A stretch of DNA of 64,000 bases from an uncultured Verrucomicrobiales bacterium (GTDB lineage: Bacteria; Verrucomicrobiota; Verrucomicrobiia; Verrucomicrobiales; Akkermansiaceae). This document shows, one piece after another, positions 54,937-63,347 of this stretch. The notes beneath the pieces are model-generated. The model did not search any database, was not told the origin of the DNA, and saw nothing but the letters and a program-made list of their open reading frames with translations. Every line of letters begins with the position of its first letter. The first letter of the stretch is position 1. A program made the translations under genes and the position numbers. The stretch lies in the NCBI GenBank assembly GCA_937944055.1, contig CALDZJ010000042.1, positions 1 to 64,000 of the forward strand. Direction: 5' to 3'.

Positions 54937-55176
54937 ATGAATTTACAGTTATTTGCAAGTCCGGTGAGTGAGGTGAAGTCATCGACGCGTTTGGAGTCAT
55001 TAACCTTGGTCGGGGGGGCACGGGAGTTGAGGTTGTTGGCGGATTTTTTGGCACAGATGGCGGATGAGATTGAGGCTCATGGTCCGCATGTGAGGCATGG
55101 GGAATTTGCAAATGAGGAGGGCGTGAAGGCTTATGAGGGGGCTTTACCTGCGGTTTATGTGAGTCAGTGTGTGTGA
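54937..55176 (+). CDS. Small hypothetical protein, 79 residues
   Basis: Not recognised. The ATG at 54937 is chosen (MNLQLFASPVSEVKSSTRLE); the frame is open to 54901. The sequence has a strand-helix pattern, SLTLVGGARELRLLADFLAQMADEIEAHG, that looks like a folded small domain, with no signal peptide or cysteine cluster except one C-terminal Cys. It lies 100 bases after the lipoprotein gene and 49 before rlmN. Real gene likely, but evidence is only composition and position. Confidence 0.5.
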   Translation: MNLQLFASPVSEVKSSTRLESLTLVGGARELRLLADFLAQMADEIEAHGPHVRHGEFANEEGVKAYEGALPAVYVSQCV

Positions 55177-55225
55177 GAGTCCTGGCTTTTCAAAGAGGCG
55201 AGAACGTGCTTGAAGTCTCTTGCCG

Positions 55226-56239
55226 ATGAAGACTCTGAGTGATCTGACTTTTACGCAGCTTCAGGAGAAGTTGCGTGAGGATGGGGTGAACCCTTCGAAT
55301 GCTTCGGCGATTTTTCGAATGGTGCATCAGGGGTCTGTGGAGAGTTCTGAACTGGGTAAGACGATTCAGCGATGGGTTGCTGAGCAGGAGATCTTGAAGC
55401 CGGAGGTGCGGCGTGAGGTGGCGAGCTCGGATGGGAATACGCGGAAGTTTGTGCTGCGTTTTAGGGATGGGCGTGAGATTGAAACGGTTTTGATGGGCTA
55501 TGAGGGCCGGCATACGGCGTGTATTAGTAGTCAGGTGGGCTGTGCGATGGGCTGTGTGTTTTGTGCGACGGGGAAGATGGGCTTGCTACGGCATCTCACG
55601 GCGGGAGAGATCGTGGCGCAGGTGCATTTTTTAAATGAGATCTTGGCGGAGGATGGGAAGGCAGCGATCCGGAATATTGTGATGATGGGGATGGGGGAGC
55701 CTTTGCATAATTTTGTTCCGTTGAGGGATGCTTTGGAGATTTTGACGGATTCGCGGGGTCCGGGGCTCTCGCCCGCGCGGGTGAGTATTAGTACGGTGGG
55801 GCATGTTCCGGGGATCCGGAAGTTGGCGAAGCTGGAGCAAAATTACTCACTCTCGATTAGTCTCCATGGTGCGAGTGATGAGGAGCGGGGGGCCTTAATT
55901 CCGATCAATAAGCGCTGGCCGATTGCGGAGCTTCTGGGGGCTTGTCGGGACTATACGAGCGAGACGGGGCGGAAGGTTTTCATTGCTTGGACTTTGATCG
56001 AGGGTGCGAATGATAGTGATGATCATGCGCGGCGCCTGGCTCAGATTTTACGAGGGATGGCGGTGCATGTGAATCTCATCCCGCTGAATCCTACCGAGGA
56101 TTTTGAGGGGCGGCCACCTTCGGAGGAGCGGACTTTGGCTTTTATGAGAATTGTGCGAGATGAGGCTGAGGTGCCGGTGACGATCCGCCAGCGGCGGGGG
56201 ATCGATGTGGGTGCGGGTTGTGGGCAGTTGGTGATTTAA
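55226..56239 (+). CDS. rlmN: 23S rRNA (adenine(2503)-C2)-methyltransferase RlmN
   Basis: Radical-SAM enzyme that methylates C2 of A2503 in 23S rRNA and A37 of some tRNAs. The 337-residue product from the ATG at 55226 has the [4Fe-4S] motif CAMGCVFC, TGYEGR-type substrate block (LMGYEGRHTACISSQVG), MMGMGEPLHN, SISLHGASDEERG and the C-terminal RQRRGIDVGAGCGQL carrying the catalytic Cys. A TTG six bases upstream is a less likely start. Eight-bp tandem repeats follow the stop codon. Confidence 0.94.
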   Translation: MKTLSDLTFTQLQEKLREDGVNPSNASAIFRMVHQGSVESSELGKTIQRWVAEQEILKPEVRREVASSDGNTRKFVLRFRDGREIETVLMGYEGRHTACISSQVGCAMGCVFCATGKMGLLRHLTAGEIVAQVHFLNEILAEDGKAAIRNIVMMGMGEPLHNFVPLRDALEILTDSRGPGLSPARVSISTVGHVPGIRKLAKLEQNYSLSISLHGASDEERGALIPINKRWPIAELLGACRDYTSETGRKVFIAWTLIEGANDSDDHARRLAQILRGMAVHVNLIPLNPTEDFEGRPPSEERTLAFMRIVRDEAEVPVTIRQRRGIDVGAGCGQLVI

Positions 56240-56244
56240 GATCC

Positions 56245-56276
56245 GAGATGCTGAGATGCTGAGATGCTGAGATGGG
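56245..56276. repeat. 8-bp tandem repeat after rlmN
   Basis: GAGATGCT three times in a row plus a fourth degenerate unit GAGATGGG. Non-coding. Confidence 0.85.
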
Positions 56277-56403
56277 GAGCTGTGATTGCAGCGGCGGATG
56301 GGGGCGAGCTTGGGAAGAACTCGCGGTTTCTAGAGCGGAAGGACTCCAGACTAAATAATTAAGCTTGCTGAAGTTTCAAAAATTCTCAAAGTTTTTAATC
56401 GCA

Positions 56404-57084
56404 ATGAATACCTCCCCTATTTCAGCAGCGATTTTGAGTTCTTGGCTTTTGATGAGTTCAGCTCATTCGGCCACTACGACTTTAGTCATTGATTCTTTCT
56501 TGGACCCGGCAGGTCTTGATCTTTCGACGACGACGGGTGAGGTGTCCGAGGAGACGGTTCTGCTTAGTGAGGGGACTGAGATTGTCGGGGCGACTCGGCG
56601 GATTGATTTTACGGTGAATACGAATCCATTTTTTAATGATGCGGTGGTGGAGGTGGGTCCGCGAGAAGCTGGATCGATCTTGATTTTTGATACGGGCCCG
56701 GGAGTGGTGTCAGGATTGGGGGTGAGCTATTCTCCGGTGACGACCTTGGACGTGTCAGCCAGTTCTGGGGTGGTTTTGGATCTTCTTTTTGTGGATCAGT
56801 CGATCGAGGTTACGATTATTTTGGTGGATGGTGCTGGTGAGTCTTTTCAGAGCTTGAGCCCTCTTGGGGAGGGGGACACGAGTGGGGAGCTTTATTTTGC
56901 GTTCGATCAGTTTTCGCGTCCGCTTGATCTGACGCAGGTGAGTGAGGTTCGCTTGATGATCGATCCTGATACTTCGGCTGATTTTGCGCTCGATCGCTTG
57001 GCCTTCGTGGCGGTTCCTGAGCCTCAAGGTGCGCTTTTACTCGCTAGTGCGGCGGTCTTTGGCTTAAGACGCCGCCGCCGCTGA
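56404..57084 (+). CDS. PEP-CTERM anchored exported protein
   Basis: 226 residues from the ATG at 56404. Signal peptide ILSSWLLMSSAHSA; a beta-rich mature part that starts TTTLVIDSFLDPAG; and a C-terminal sorting signal VPEPQGALLLASAAVFGLRRRRR. The body is similar in layout to the convergent PEP-CTERM gene at 57024-57872 (for example EIVGATRRIDFTVNTNPF against EIVGGNRNSTSTVLKNPF), so the two are likely paralogues. The coding 3' end overlaps that gene by 61 bases. Sorting would need an exosortase encoded elsewhere. Role probably in exopolysaccharide or envelope surface, by analogy only. Confidence 0.82.
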   Translation: MNTSPISAAILSSWLLMSSAHSATTTLVIDSFLDPAGLDLSTTTGEVSEETVLLSEGTEIVGATRRIDFTVNTNPFFNDAVVEVGPREAGSILIFDTGPGVVSGLGVSYSPVTTLDVSASSGVVLDLLFVDQSIEVTIILVDGAGESFQSLSPLGEGDTSGELYFAFDQFSRPLDLTQVSEVRLMIDPDTSADFALDRLAFVAVPEPQGALLLASAAVFGLRRRRR

Positions 57085-57872
57085 GTGAGGAGTATTCCGG
57101 CGGTCAAGGTGGAGAGGCTGGTGCTGGGCTCGGGAATTGCGGAGTTATTGGTGATGCGGTCATCGTGGAAGGTGTTGAAGGAGTCGATGACGAGGTCGGT
57201 GCTGGTTTTGGAGTCGATTTGGAAAGAGATGCGGTCTACGCTGCTCCAATTAAACTGGGCGGCCTCGCTGGGCTCATTTTCAATTAAGGTGAAGGAGTTA
57301 TAGGAGAGTAGGAAGGCTCCGGATGAGCTTTGGGAGCCGTCGATCTCTAGGGTGCTCTCCGCTTGCTGGCCTGCCGTATCGGTGAGGAGGACTTGGAAGG
57401 TGACGGGATTATCGATGAAGAGGATATTCCAGCCGAGGGAGTTTGCGTCGTTAGCGAGTAGGTTGTGCCCGCCGAGGCCGCTGCCATTGGAGCCATTATA
57501 CTCGATGGTGACATTGCCGCTAGCGGAGGAGCCATAGCTGATTGAGAGGACTCCAGATCCCCGGCGATCAAAGTGGATACTGGTGGCCACTTGGAAAGGG
57601 TTTTTTAGAACGGTGCTGGTGGAGTTACGATTTCCGCCGACTATTTCGGAGCTTTGCTGGGAGCTGCGTTCGACCCCGACATTAAAAATGGTGTTGGATT
57701 GTTCGCCGCCGTCGAAGGAATCAAGCTTGTCGAGGACGGTAGCAGCGGAGGCTGAAAGGGAGCTGAGGGCGAGGAGGCTAAGGCAGGAGGCGGCGAGATG
57801 GAGGGGCTTAGGTCTCGTTTCTGGCAGGGCGGCTTTCTGGCTTATGATCTTTTGGGGAGATTGAGTATTCAT
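57024..57872 (-). CDS. PEP-CTERM-like protein with C-terminal extension
   Basis: 282 residues, convergent with the previous gene and overlapping its last 61 bases. Signal peptide region PLHLAASCLSLLALSSLSASA after a basic 25-residue N-terminus, then a beta-rich Ser/Asn-rich body, then IPEPSTSLSTLTAGILLTQRRRRLKPKTAALASKSAP. The PEP box, hydrophobic stretch and Arg cluster are followed by about 14 further residues, unusual for a signal that normally ends the protein. The extension is encoded within the coding region of the opposite gene, so it may be a recent loss of the original stop. A 13-base inverted repeat (57887-57899) and an AT-rich hairpin (57915-57946) lie in its upstream region. Confidence 0.75.
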   Translation of the reverse strand: MNTQSPQKIISQKAALPETRPKPLHLAASCLSLLALSSLSASAATVLDKLDSFDGGEQSNTIFNVGVERSSQQSSEIVGGNRNSTSTVLKNPFQVATSIHFDRRGSGVLSISYGSSASGNVTIEYNGSNGSGLGGHNLLANDANSLGWNILFIDNPVTFQVLLTDTAGQQAESTLEIDGSQSSSGAFLLSYNSFTLIENEPSEAAQFNWSSVDRISFQIDSKTSTDLVIDSFNTFHDDRITNNSAIPEPSTSLSTLTAGILLTQRRRRLKPKTAALASKSAP

Positions 57873-58121
57873 AAAAAGCGTATATCAGCAATATTTGCTA
57901 CTGTATTGACCTGTAATTTTAAAAAATGTTCACCATTTTTAAAATTTTTTTAAAATACTGAGCGGCAGAGAATTGAGCTTAATGATCAAGAAGCCCAAAA
58001 TATGAAACGCTCATTTTCTCCCATTTTGAGTGGGAGACGATGGGAAATTGCGGCCTTAATCGGGGGTGAGGGAGAGGCTAGGAGGGGGGTGTGTTAGGCT
58101 GGGTGCTAGCCTTTCGCGGTT
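57873..58121. promoter_or_regulatory. AT-rich region upstream of the PEP-CTERM gene
   Basis: Contains AGCAA-TAT-TTGCT (57887-57899), 14 bases before the minus-strand start, and an A/T hairpin of 13 pairs around TTCAC (57915-57946). No gene seen. The strong local drop in GC content marks it as a promoter region. Confidence 0.4.
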
Positions 58122-60695
58122 TTAGGGGCTGAGTTGGAGCCACAGGGTCTGGGTGCTGGCGGGGAAGTTGATCAGGGTGGGGGTGTTTTTTGGGAGGGGG
58201 GGAAGAGTGAGGGGGGATTTTCGATTTCTCGGGTCTAGGAGGGTGGGGCGTTTAGAGATTTGACTATCTGGGATGGTGAGGGCGAATGGGGCATTCCATA
58301 CTTGGGTGGGGCTGGTTCCCCAGTTTGAGCCGCCTTGGCTCTGCGCCTGATCTTTCCATGGGAACTGTGGATTCCGGGCGTGGCTGACGGAGGTGATGAG
58401 GATGGACTTTGAGCTTTCGAGCGGGAGACCATCGCGCGATTGGGCGATGATGACGCCGTAGTTTTGTGGCAGGGTGCCGACTTGGAAGTGCCAGTTTCCG
58501 AGGGAGATTTTTTGGCCGCCAATTTTTCCCCAGAGAGCGCGGGTGCGGGGGAGATTAATGGTGAGGATGGCTTTGTCCGGATTACGAGCGTCCCAGGTGG
58601 CGGTTTTATCAGGGGTGCGGAGGTGTGGGGGCTGGGTTTTGAGTAGTTCTGCTTCGGTGGGTGGGTTTTGCTCAGGGGGGTTCGGGAGAGAGGGGTCAAT
58701 GCCGATCCGCTTGGTGAAGGCGTGGATGCCGCTGCCGAGGTGGAAATCTGGAGGGGAGCTCATTTTTTCATGGAGTGCGGCGAGCTCACCGGAGCGGTAG
58801 AGGGCGCCGAATGGCCCAAGGAGGGCGAGTTTAGCGGCTTGGGAATTAAAGCTAAAGTAGGTGGAGATTTCTTCGCGATCTAGGGCGAGTGACGAGCTAT
58901 CGTAGTCGAAGAAGAAGATGCCGCTCCACTCTTGAAGTGAGCCGAGGAGGGCCATGATGGGGACGGCTCCGGCCGAGGGGAAGGAGGGCTCTCCGACATT
59001 CCATTCGGAGTAGGTGAAGGGCATGCCGTGAATGCGCCAGGAGGAGCGGATGAGGGGATTATTACGGGGCCATTGGTTAGCGTAAGGGCGGGCCTCGAGT
59101 GGATCGTGGCCGATGGTCCAGTGATCGCGATCCCAGCTTTTCCCGGGGAAGAGGGGGTGGTGCCAGTAGGAGTGAATGTCGGCATAGTCGGCGAGTTCGG
59201 CGGTCATGCTTGCGCCTTGGTAGTTAATCTGTGTGGTGGTGATGGGGACGCGGACTCCGAGTTCTTGGAGGAGGGAGCGGGTCTTTTGGTAGAAGGTGGC
59301 TTCAAGATGCGCCATGAAGCGAACGAAGGTGGTGTGGGCGGCAGGGGTAGATTGAGGACTTGGGAGGTCGATGTTGCCAGCGCTGAGAGATTGGCCGCTG
59401 GGGATGGTGGTCCAGGCGGCTCCGGGGTGGAGGCTGAGCGCGCGGAGATCAAGGTGTGGGAGTTGGCCGCCGAGGTCGAAGGCGAGTTTTGCGACCTGTG
59501 AGGACTGAGTGGCGGTGAAGCGAAGGGTGGTTTTTTTCCATTCGCTGCTGAGGGTGATTTGCTCGGAGAGGCCGAGGGAGGCCCAGCCATTTTCGAGGCT
59601 TGCGAGGCTGAAGAGGAGGGGGCGTGGAGCGGCGGAACGGGCCTCGAAGCTAAGGGTGTAAAGGGTGCCTTTGGTGATTTTGAGATTCCCGAAGGAGAGT
59701 TGTTGGTGCCAAGAGGTGTTTGCTTGGACTTGGGGACTCAGGCGGAGGGTTCCTGCTTCTGGTGAGCTGAGGGTGACGGGGAATTTGCCACCTTGGTCTT
59801 GGAGGATCCAGCCTTTTGAGAGAGGGGAGGTGGGGCTTGTTAGGAGGGTGTTGCCGGGAGGTGGAGTGGAGGTTTCAGCCCAAGCTTTGTGAAGGGCGTC
59901 ATCGCTTTGGTAGGTTTTTTCGAGCCAGGTGTTCCATTGTTTTTTGATTTCGGAGCGATAGGGTTGGGGGGCGTTGAGGAGGAATTTAGAGCCGTGTTTA
60001 TGGAAGCGGTTTTCGTTCAAAATCTCGATCATGGCGATGGCGGGGTCATCAGCTCGGCGGAGTTTACGGTGGGGGTTCATGTGGCCTAGATAGTCTCGGC
60101 AGTATTGCCAGAAGGCGTTTTGAACGGGGGGAAAGAAGTGGAGGAGGAGCTTGTCCCCGGTGGCGGAGTGGCCGGAGCCGATGGGCGGGAGGCCTAATTC
60201 GCGGGCGACGTTCCGGCCGACGTGGAGATTGAGGTTGGCGTAAATGCCGTGGGCGTGGAGCTGGGCGAGGAGGTAGTCGAGCTTTCCGACCTGAGCTGGA
60301 TCGAGCTTTTTACTGTCCTTATGATAGAGGCCGGTGGGGGCGTATTGAGTTTCTTGGTGGTGGATGCGGACGGCGTTAATCGCGAGGGAGGAAAGGTGGG
60401 CCGCGAGGCGATCAGCATCGGCTTTTTCAGGGAAGTTGGCACCGAAGCAAAGGTTAATGCCCCAGAAACGGATGGGTCCGGAGTCGGTGACAAATTGCTC
60501 CCCTTTTCGGCGGACGAAGCCGTTTGAGCCGGCGGGTTTTGCGTTGAGATCGGAGAAGTTACTGAGGCCTGAGCGGGGGGTGTCAGATGCGATCTTAAAA
60601 GGGAACTGGGCGGCGGAGTGGAGGCTGAGAGCTAGGCCGAGGATGAGGCTAAGGGCGATCGGAAGGCGGGGGTGGGGGTGGGGGTGATGGGGCAT
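58122..60695 (-). CDS. Secreted glycoside hydrolase, clan GH-A-like, with inserted CBM-like domain
   Basis: 857 residues. Signal peptide LPIALSLILGLALSLHSAAQ after a His/Pro-rich start. A TIM-barrel hydrolase is indicated by FWGINLCFG, NAVRIHH, YANLNLHVGR, MIEILNEN with the predicted acid/base Glu228, and FTYSEWNVGEP with the predicted nucleophile Glu564. Between the halves (about 290-430) lies a jelly-roll domain like CBM4/9 (LYTLSFEARS...), so the barrel is interrupted or the module is linked in mid-sequence. The final 180 residues are beta-rich. The substrate is probably a plant or algal polysaccharide, but no family number can be assigned by eye. Downstream of the M3 peptidase by 15 bases. 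Confidence 0.82.
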   Translation of the reverse strand: MPHHPHPHPRLPIALSLILGLALSLHSAAQFPFKIASDTPRSGLSNFSDLNAKPAGSNGFVRRKGEQFVTDSGPIRFWGINLCFGANFPEKADADRLAAHLSSLAINAVRIHHQETQYAPTGLYHKDSKKLDPAQVGKLDYLLAQLHAHGIYANLNLHVGRNVARELGLPPIGSGHSATGDKLLLHFFPPVQNAFWQYCRDYLGHMNPHRKLRRADDPAIAMIEILNENRFHKHGSKFLLNAPQPYRSEIKKQWNTWLEKTYQSDDALHKAWAETSTPPPGNTLLTSPTSPLSKGWILQDQGGKFPVTLSSPEAGTLRLSPQVQANTSWHQQLSFGNLKITKGTLYTLSFEARSAAPRPLLFSLASLENGWASLGLSEQITLSSEWKKTTLRFTATQSSQVAKLAFDLGGQLPHLDLRALSLHPGAAWTTIPSGQSLSAGNIDLPSPQSTPAAHTTFVRFMAHLEATFYQKTRSLLQELGVRVPITTTQINYQGASMTAELADYADIHSYWHHPLFPGKSWDRDHWTIGHDPLEARPYANQWPRNNPLIRSSWRIHGMPFTYSEWNVGEPSFPSAGAVPIMALLGSLQEWSGIFFFDYDSSSLALDREEISTYFSFNSQAAKLALLGPFGALYRSGELAALHEKMSSPPDFHLGSGIHAFTKRIGIDPSLPNPPEQNPPTEAELLKTQPPHLRTPDKTATWDARNPDKAILTINLPRTRALWGKIGGQKISLGNWHFQVGTLPQNYGVIIAQSRDGLPLESSKSILITSVSHARNPQFPWKDQAQSQGGSNWGTSPTQVWNAPFALTIPDSQISKRPTLLDPRNRKSPLTLPPLPKNTPTLINFPASTQTLWLQLSP

Positions 60696-60710
60696 GGTGA
60701 GCTTAAGGGA

Positions 60711-62402
60711 TTAGGCATTTGAGTTAAGGTAGTTTTTGGCATCCTCAATGACTTGATCGAGGCAAGCGGGCTGGAAGGGCGAGCGCAGGCCGGCGGATTG
60801 GAGAAGGCCAAGGTAGGGCTGACTGCCGCCGAGGGTGCAGAGCTTGGTGTAGCTTTCGAGTGTTCCTGCGGGTTTTTTTTGGGAGTTTGACCAGAATTGT
60901 AGGGCTCCGGTGAGGGCGAGGCAGTAGTCAATGTAGTAGAATGGACTTTGGTAGATGTGGGCTTTTTGTTGCCAGAGGCGACCGCTGCTCTCGGCGGGGA
61001 GGTCGGCGTATTGCCACCAGGGGAGGTAGGTTTTTTCGAGCTCTTGCCACATGGCATTACGTTCTCCTGGGCTGGCATCTGGCTTCTCATAAACGAGGTG
61101 TTGGAAGTGGTCGATGGCGACTCCGTAGCAGAGGAATTGGAGGTAGGTGCTAAGGTGAATGCGGCGGAGGTCATTTGCGGCAGGCTCGCCGTAGAACTTA
61201 TCCATGTGCGGCCAGGTGAGGAACTCGAGGGCCATGGAGTGAATTTCACAGGCCTCGGTGGTGGGCCAAACAATGTCACTCATGGCTTGCTTCCGGCTGG
61301 AGTAGCTCTGGAAAGCGTGGCCGATCTCGTGGGTGAAGACGTCGACATCGCCCCGCGTGCCATTGAAGTTTGAGAAGATGAAAGGGAAGGCGTATTGATG
61401 GAAGTAGGCGCAGAATCCTCCCCCGGCTTTTCCTTTGCGGGACTTTAGATCCATGGTCTTGCGGTCTTTCATTTCATGGAAGAAGGAGTCGAGACCGTGG
61501 CCCATTTCATCGAACATTTCAGTCGCGCGATCAATCATCCAATCGTGGCCTCCAAGCGGCTTTGGGTTTCCTTTCGGCGAGTGGATGCTGCGGTCCCAGT
61601 GCATGAGCTGAGCGAGACCGAGGGCGCGGCTTTGTCGCTCTGCGATTTCTAGGGCGAGGGGGACAATTTTATCACGGACTTCATTGCGGAAAGTGGCCAC
61701 TTCTTTAGGACCGTAGCCGATGCGGGTCATACGTTGGTAGCCGAGTTCGGTGAAGTTCCGGTAGCCAAGTTTACGGGCCATGCTGTGGCGGAGTGTGACT
61801 TGCTCATCGAAGATGCGATCTAGCTCAGGGGCGTTCTCGGAGAACCAATGGGAGTTCGCGCGGCAGGCGGCTTCACGGGTTTGGCGATCTGCCTCATCGG
61901 CGAATTTCTCGAGTTCGGAGAGGGTGTAGATTTTTCCTTGGAAATCAATTTCGGCGCTGGCGGTGAGGGAGGTATGGGCTGATCCGAGCTTTGACTCGGC
62001 AGTGATGTCTTCCTCAATGGCAGGGGAGAAGCTCTTGGTGTGGCACTCCCATTTCGCGAAGAGCATGGAGGGGAGGCTTTTTTCCAATTCATCTCGGAAG
62101 GGGGAAGCTAGCAAGGCATGCTTGAACTTGGTTTCTAGGTCCTCGAACTTTGGGGAGATGTTATCGAGCTCATCGACTGCGGCTTTGTAGTCCTCGTTTT
62201 TGGTGTCTTGATGAAAACGGATGTGGGTGAGGGTGCTCCATTCTTTGAATTCGCAGAGGAGTTTATCCCAATCGCTAATAATGGTGAGGCAGTCGGCCGG
62301 GGAGCTGGCGCTGGTAAGGCGCTGGTGGAGTTGGGCATAGCGGGAGCTTGTTTCTGCGAGCTGCGGCTGAGGGACGTGGTAGTCAGGAAATGCGATGGGC
62401 AT
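60711..62402 (-). CDS. M3-family oligoendopeptidase
   Basis: Cytoplasmic zinc peptidase that degrades short peptides (PepF/thimet oligopeptidase family). The 563-residue product has HEIGH at 358-362 in DVDVFTHEIGHAFQSY, the third ligand Glu in TTEACEIHSMALEF, GGGFCAYFHQY and YYIDYCLALTGALQFW, all typical of the pepF-like M3 members. No signal peptide. It may be co-transcribed with the glycoside hydrolase gene. Length is normal for the shorter oligoendopeptidase F group. Confidence 0.92.
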   Translation of the reverse strand: MPIAFPDYHVPQPQLAETSSRYAQLHQRLTSASSPADCLTIISDWDKLLCEFKEWSTLTHIRFHQDTKNEDYKAAVDELDNISPKFEDLETKFKHALLASPFRDELEKSLPSMLFAKWECHTKSFSPAIEEDITAESKLGSAHTSLTASAEIDFQGKIYTLSELEKFADEADRQTREAACRANSHWFSENAPELDRIFDEQVTLRHSMARKLGYRNFTELGYQRMTRIGYGPKEVATFRNEVRDKIVPLALEIAERQSRALGLAQLMHWDRSIHSPKGNPKPLGGHDWMIDRATEMFDEMGHGLDSFFHEMKDRKTMDLKSRKGKAGGGFCAYFHQYAFPFIFSNFNGTRGDVDVFTHEIGHAFQSYSSRKQAMSDIVWPTTEACEIHSMALEFLTWPHMDKFYGEPAANDLRRIHLSTYLQFLCYGVAIDHFQHLVYEKPDASPGERNAMWQELEKTYLPWWQYADLPAESSGRLWQQKAHIYQSPFYYIDYCLALTGALQFWSNSQKKPAGTLESYTKLCTLGGSQPYLGLLQSAGLRSPFQPACLDQVIEDAKNYLNSNA

Positions 62403-62461
62403 TTTTTGATTCTGCGTTTTTGGGGGCAGAGTTCAAGATTTCTGAGAAGGGGGGGAATTGC

Positions 62462-63232
62462 TCAGTGCGCTTCGTCACGTAGGATTTCACGCCGATATTC
62501 GCTCGGGCTTAATCCTGTCGCTTGGCGGAACTGGCGGCTGAAGCTTGCCTGATCATAGAAGCCACATTCTAGGGCAATTGCTGAGAGAGGCTTTGAGTCT
62601 TCGCGTAAGCTTTCTGCGGCTGATTCAACTCGTGCTTTGGTCAGGAGCTGGCGCGGTGTCAGGCCGGCGATTGAGCGAACGCGGCGGGCGAATTGGCTCC
62701 CAGATAAGCGAGCTTTTTTTGCGAGATCGGCGATGCGGAGGGAGCTTGAGCTTTCTCGGCGCAGGGTGTTTAATGCCGCACCAAGTGGGCCGAGGTCACG
62801 ACCTTGCTCTACGGGTGAGGCTAAATCACGAGAAATCCCGGCGAGGGCGATGACTTTACCTGCGGAGCGAATCGCGATCTTTTGTGTGATGAACCAGCCG
62901 ATGCGGCCATCAGCGAGGGTGCTCATTTCCATGCGGTCGCGGACGGAGCGACCGGTGGTGAAGATTTCCTCATCTTGCTGCTCGTATTGAGCTGCGAGGA
63001 GTGGGGGGAAAACTTCTGAAGCTGAGCGCCCTAGCAGCTCGCTGGGGTGTTGCAACCCTGCTCGGGTGATGAATGCGGTATTGGCCGCAAGGTAGCGGCT
63101 AGCGGAGTCTTTAATGCAGTAGCGGACGTCATCGATCGTCTCGAAGAGGGCCTCGCTGACTTCTAAGCCGGGCACGGCAGCGAAGAGAGCTTTTCGCAGA
63201 GTTCTGGCAGGTGATACGGAGTTTGTGGGCAT
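62462..63232 (-). CDS. AraC-family regulator with N-terminal PAS domain
   Basis: 256 residues from the ATG at 63230-63232 (MPTNSVSPARTLRK). Residues about 25-140 form a PAS-like sensor (ETIDDVRYCIKDSASRYLAANTAFITRAG, ELLGRSASEVFPPLLAAQYEQQDEEIFTTGR), followed by an AraC-type double helix-turn-helix (IADLAKKARLSGSQFARRVRSIAGLTPRQLLTKARVESAAESL and IALECGFYDQASFSRQFRQATGLSPSEYRRE). It is divergent from the EamA transporter gene with 115 bases between them, which suggests that it controls that gene. The signal sensed by the PAS domain is unknown. Confidence 0.9.
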   Translation of the reverse strand: MPTNSVSPARTLRKALFAAVPGLEVSEALFETIDDVRYCIKDSASRYLAANTAFITRAGLQHPSELLGRSASEVFPPLLAAQYEQQDEEIFTTGRSVRDRMEMSTLADGRIGWFITQKIAIRSAGKVIALAGISRDLASPVEQGRDLGPLGAALNTLRRESSSSLRIADLAKKARLSGSQFARRVRSIAGLTPRQLLTKARVESAAESLREDSKPLSAIALECGFYDQASFSRQFRQATGLSPSEYRREILRDEAH

Positions 63233-63347
63233 GATGGAGCTTTTCTTAAGCGCAAAAAAAGTCACGCAATTTGTATTTTTCACGCATTAAGATGGGTGAA
63301 TCTCACCACGACAGAATCGGCGCCTTTCTCTAGTTTTAGATCCAGTT

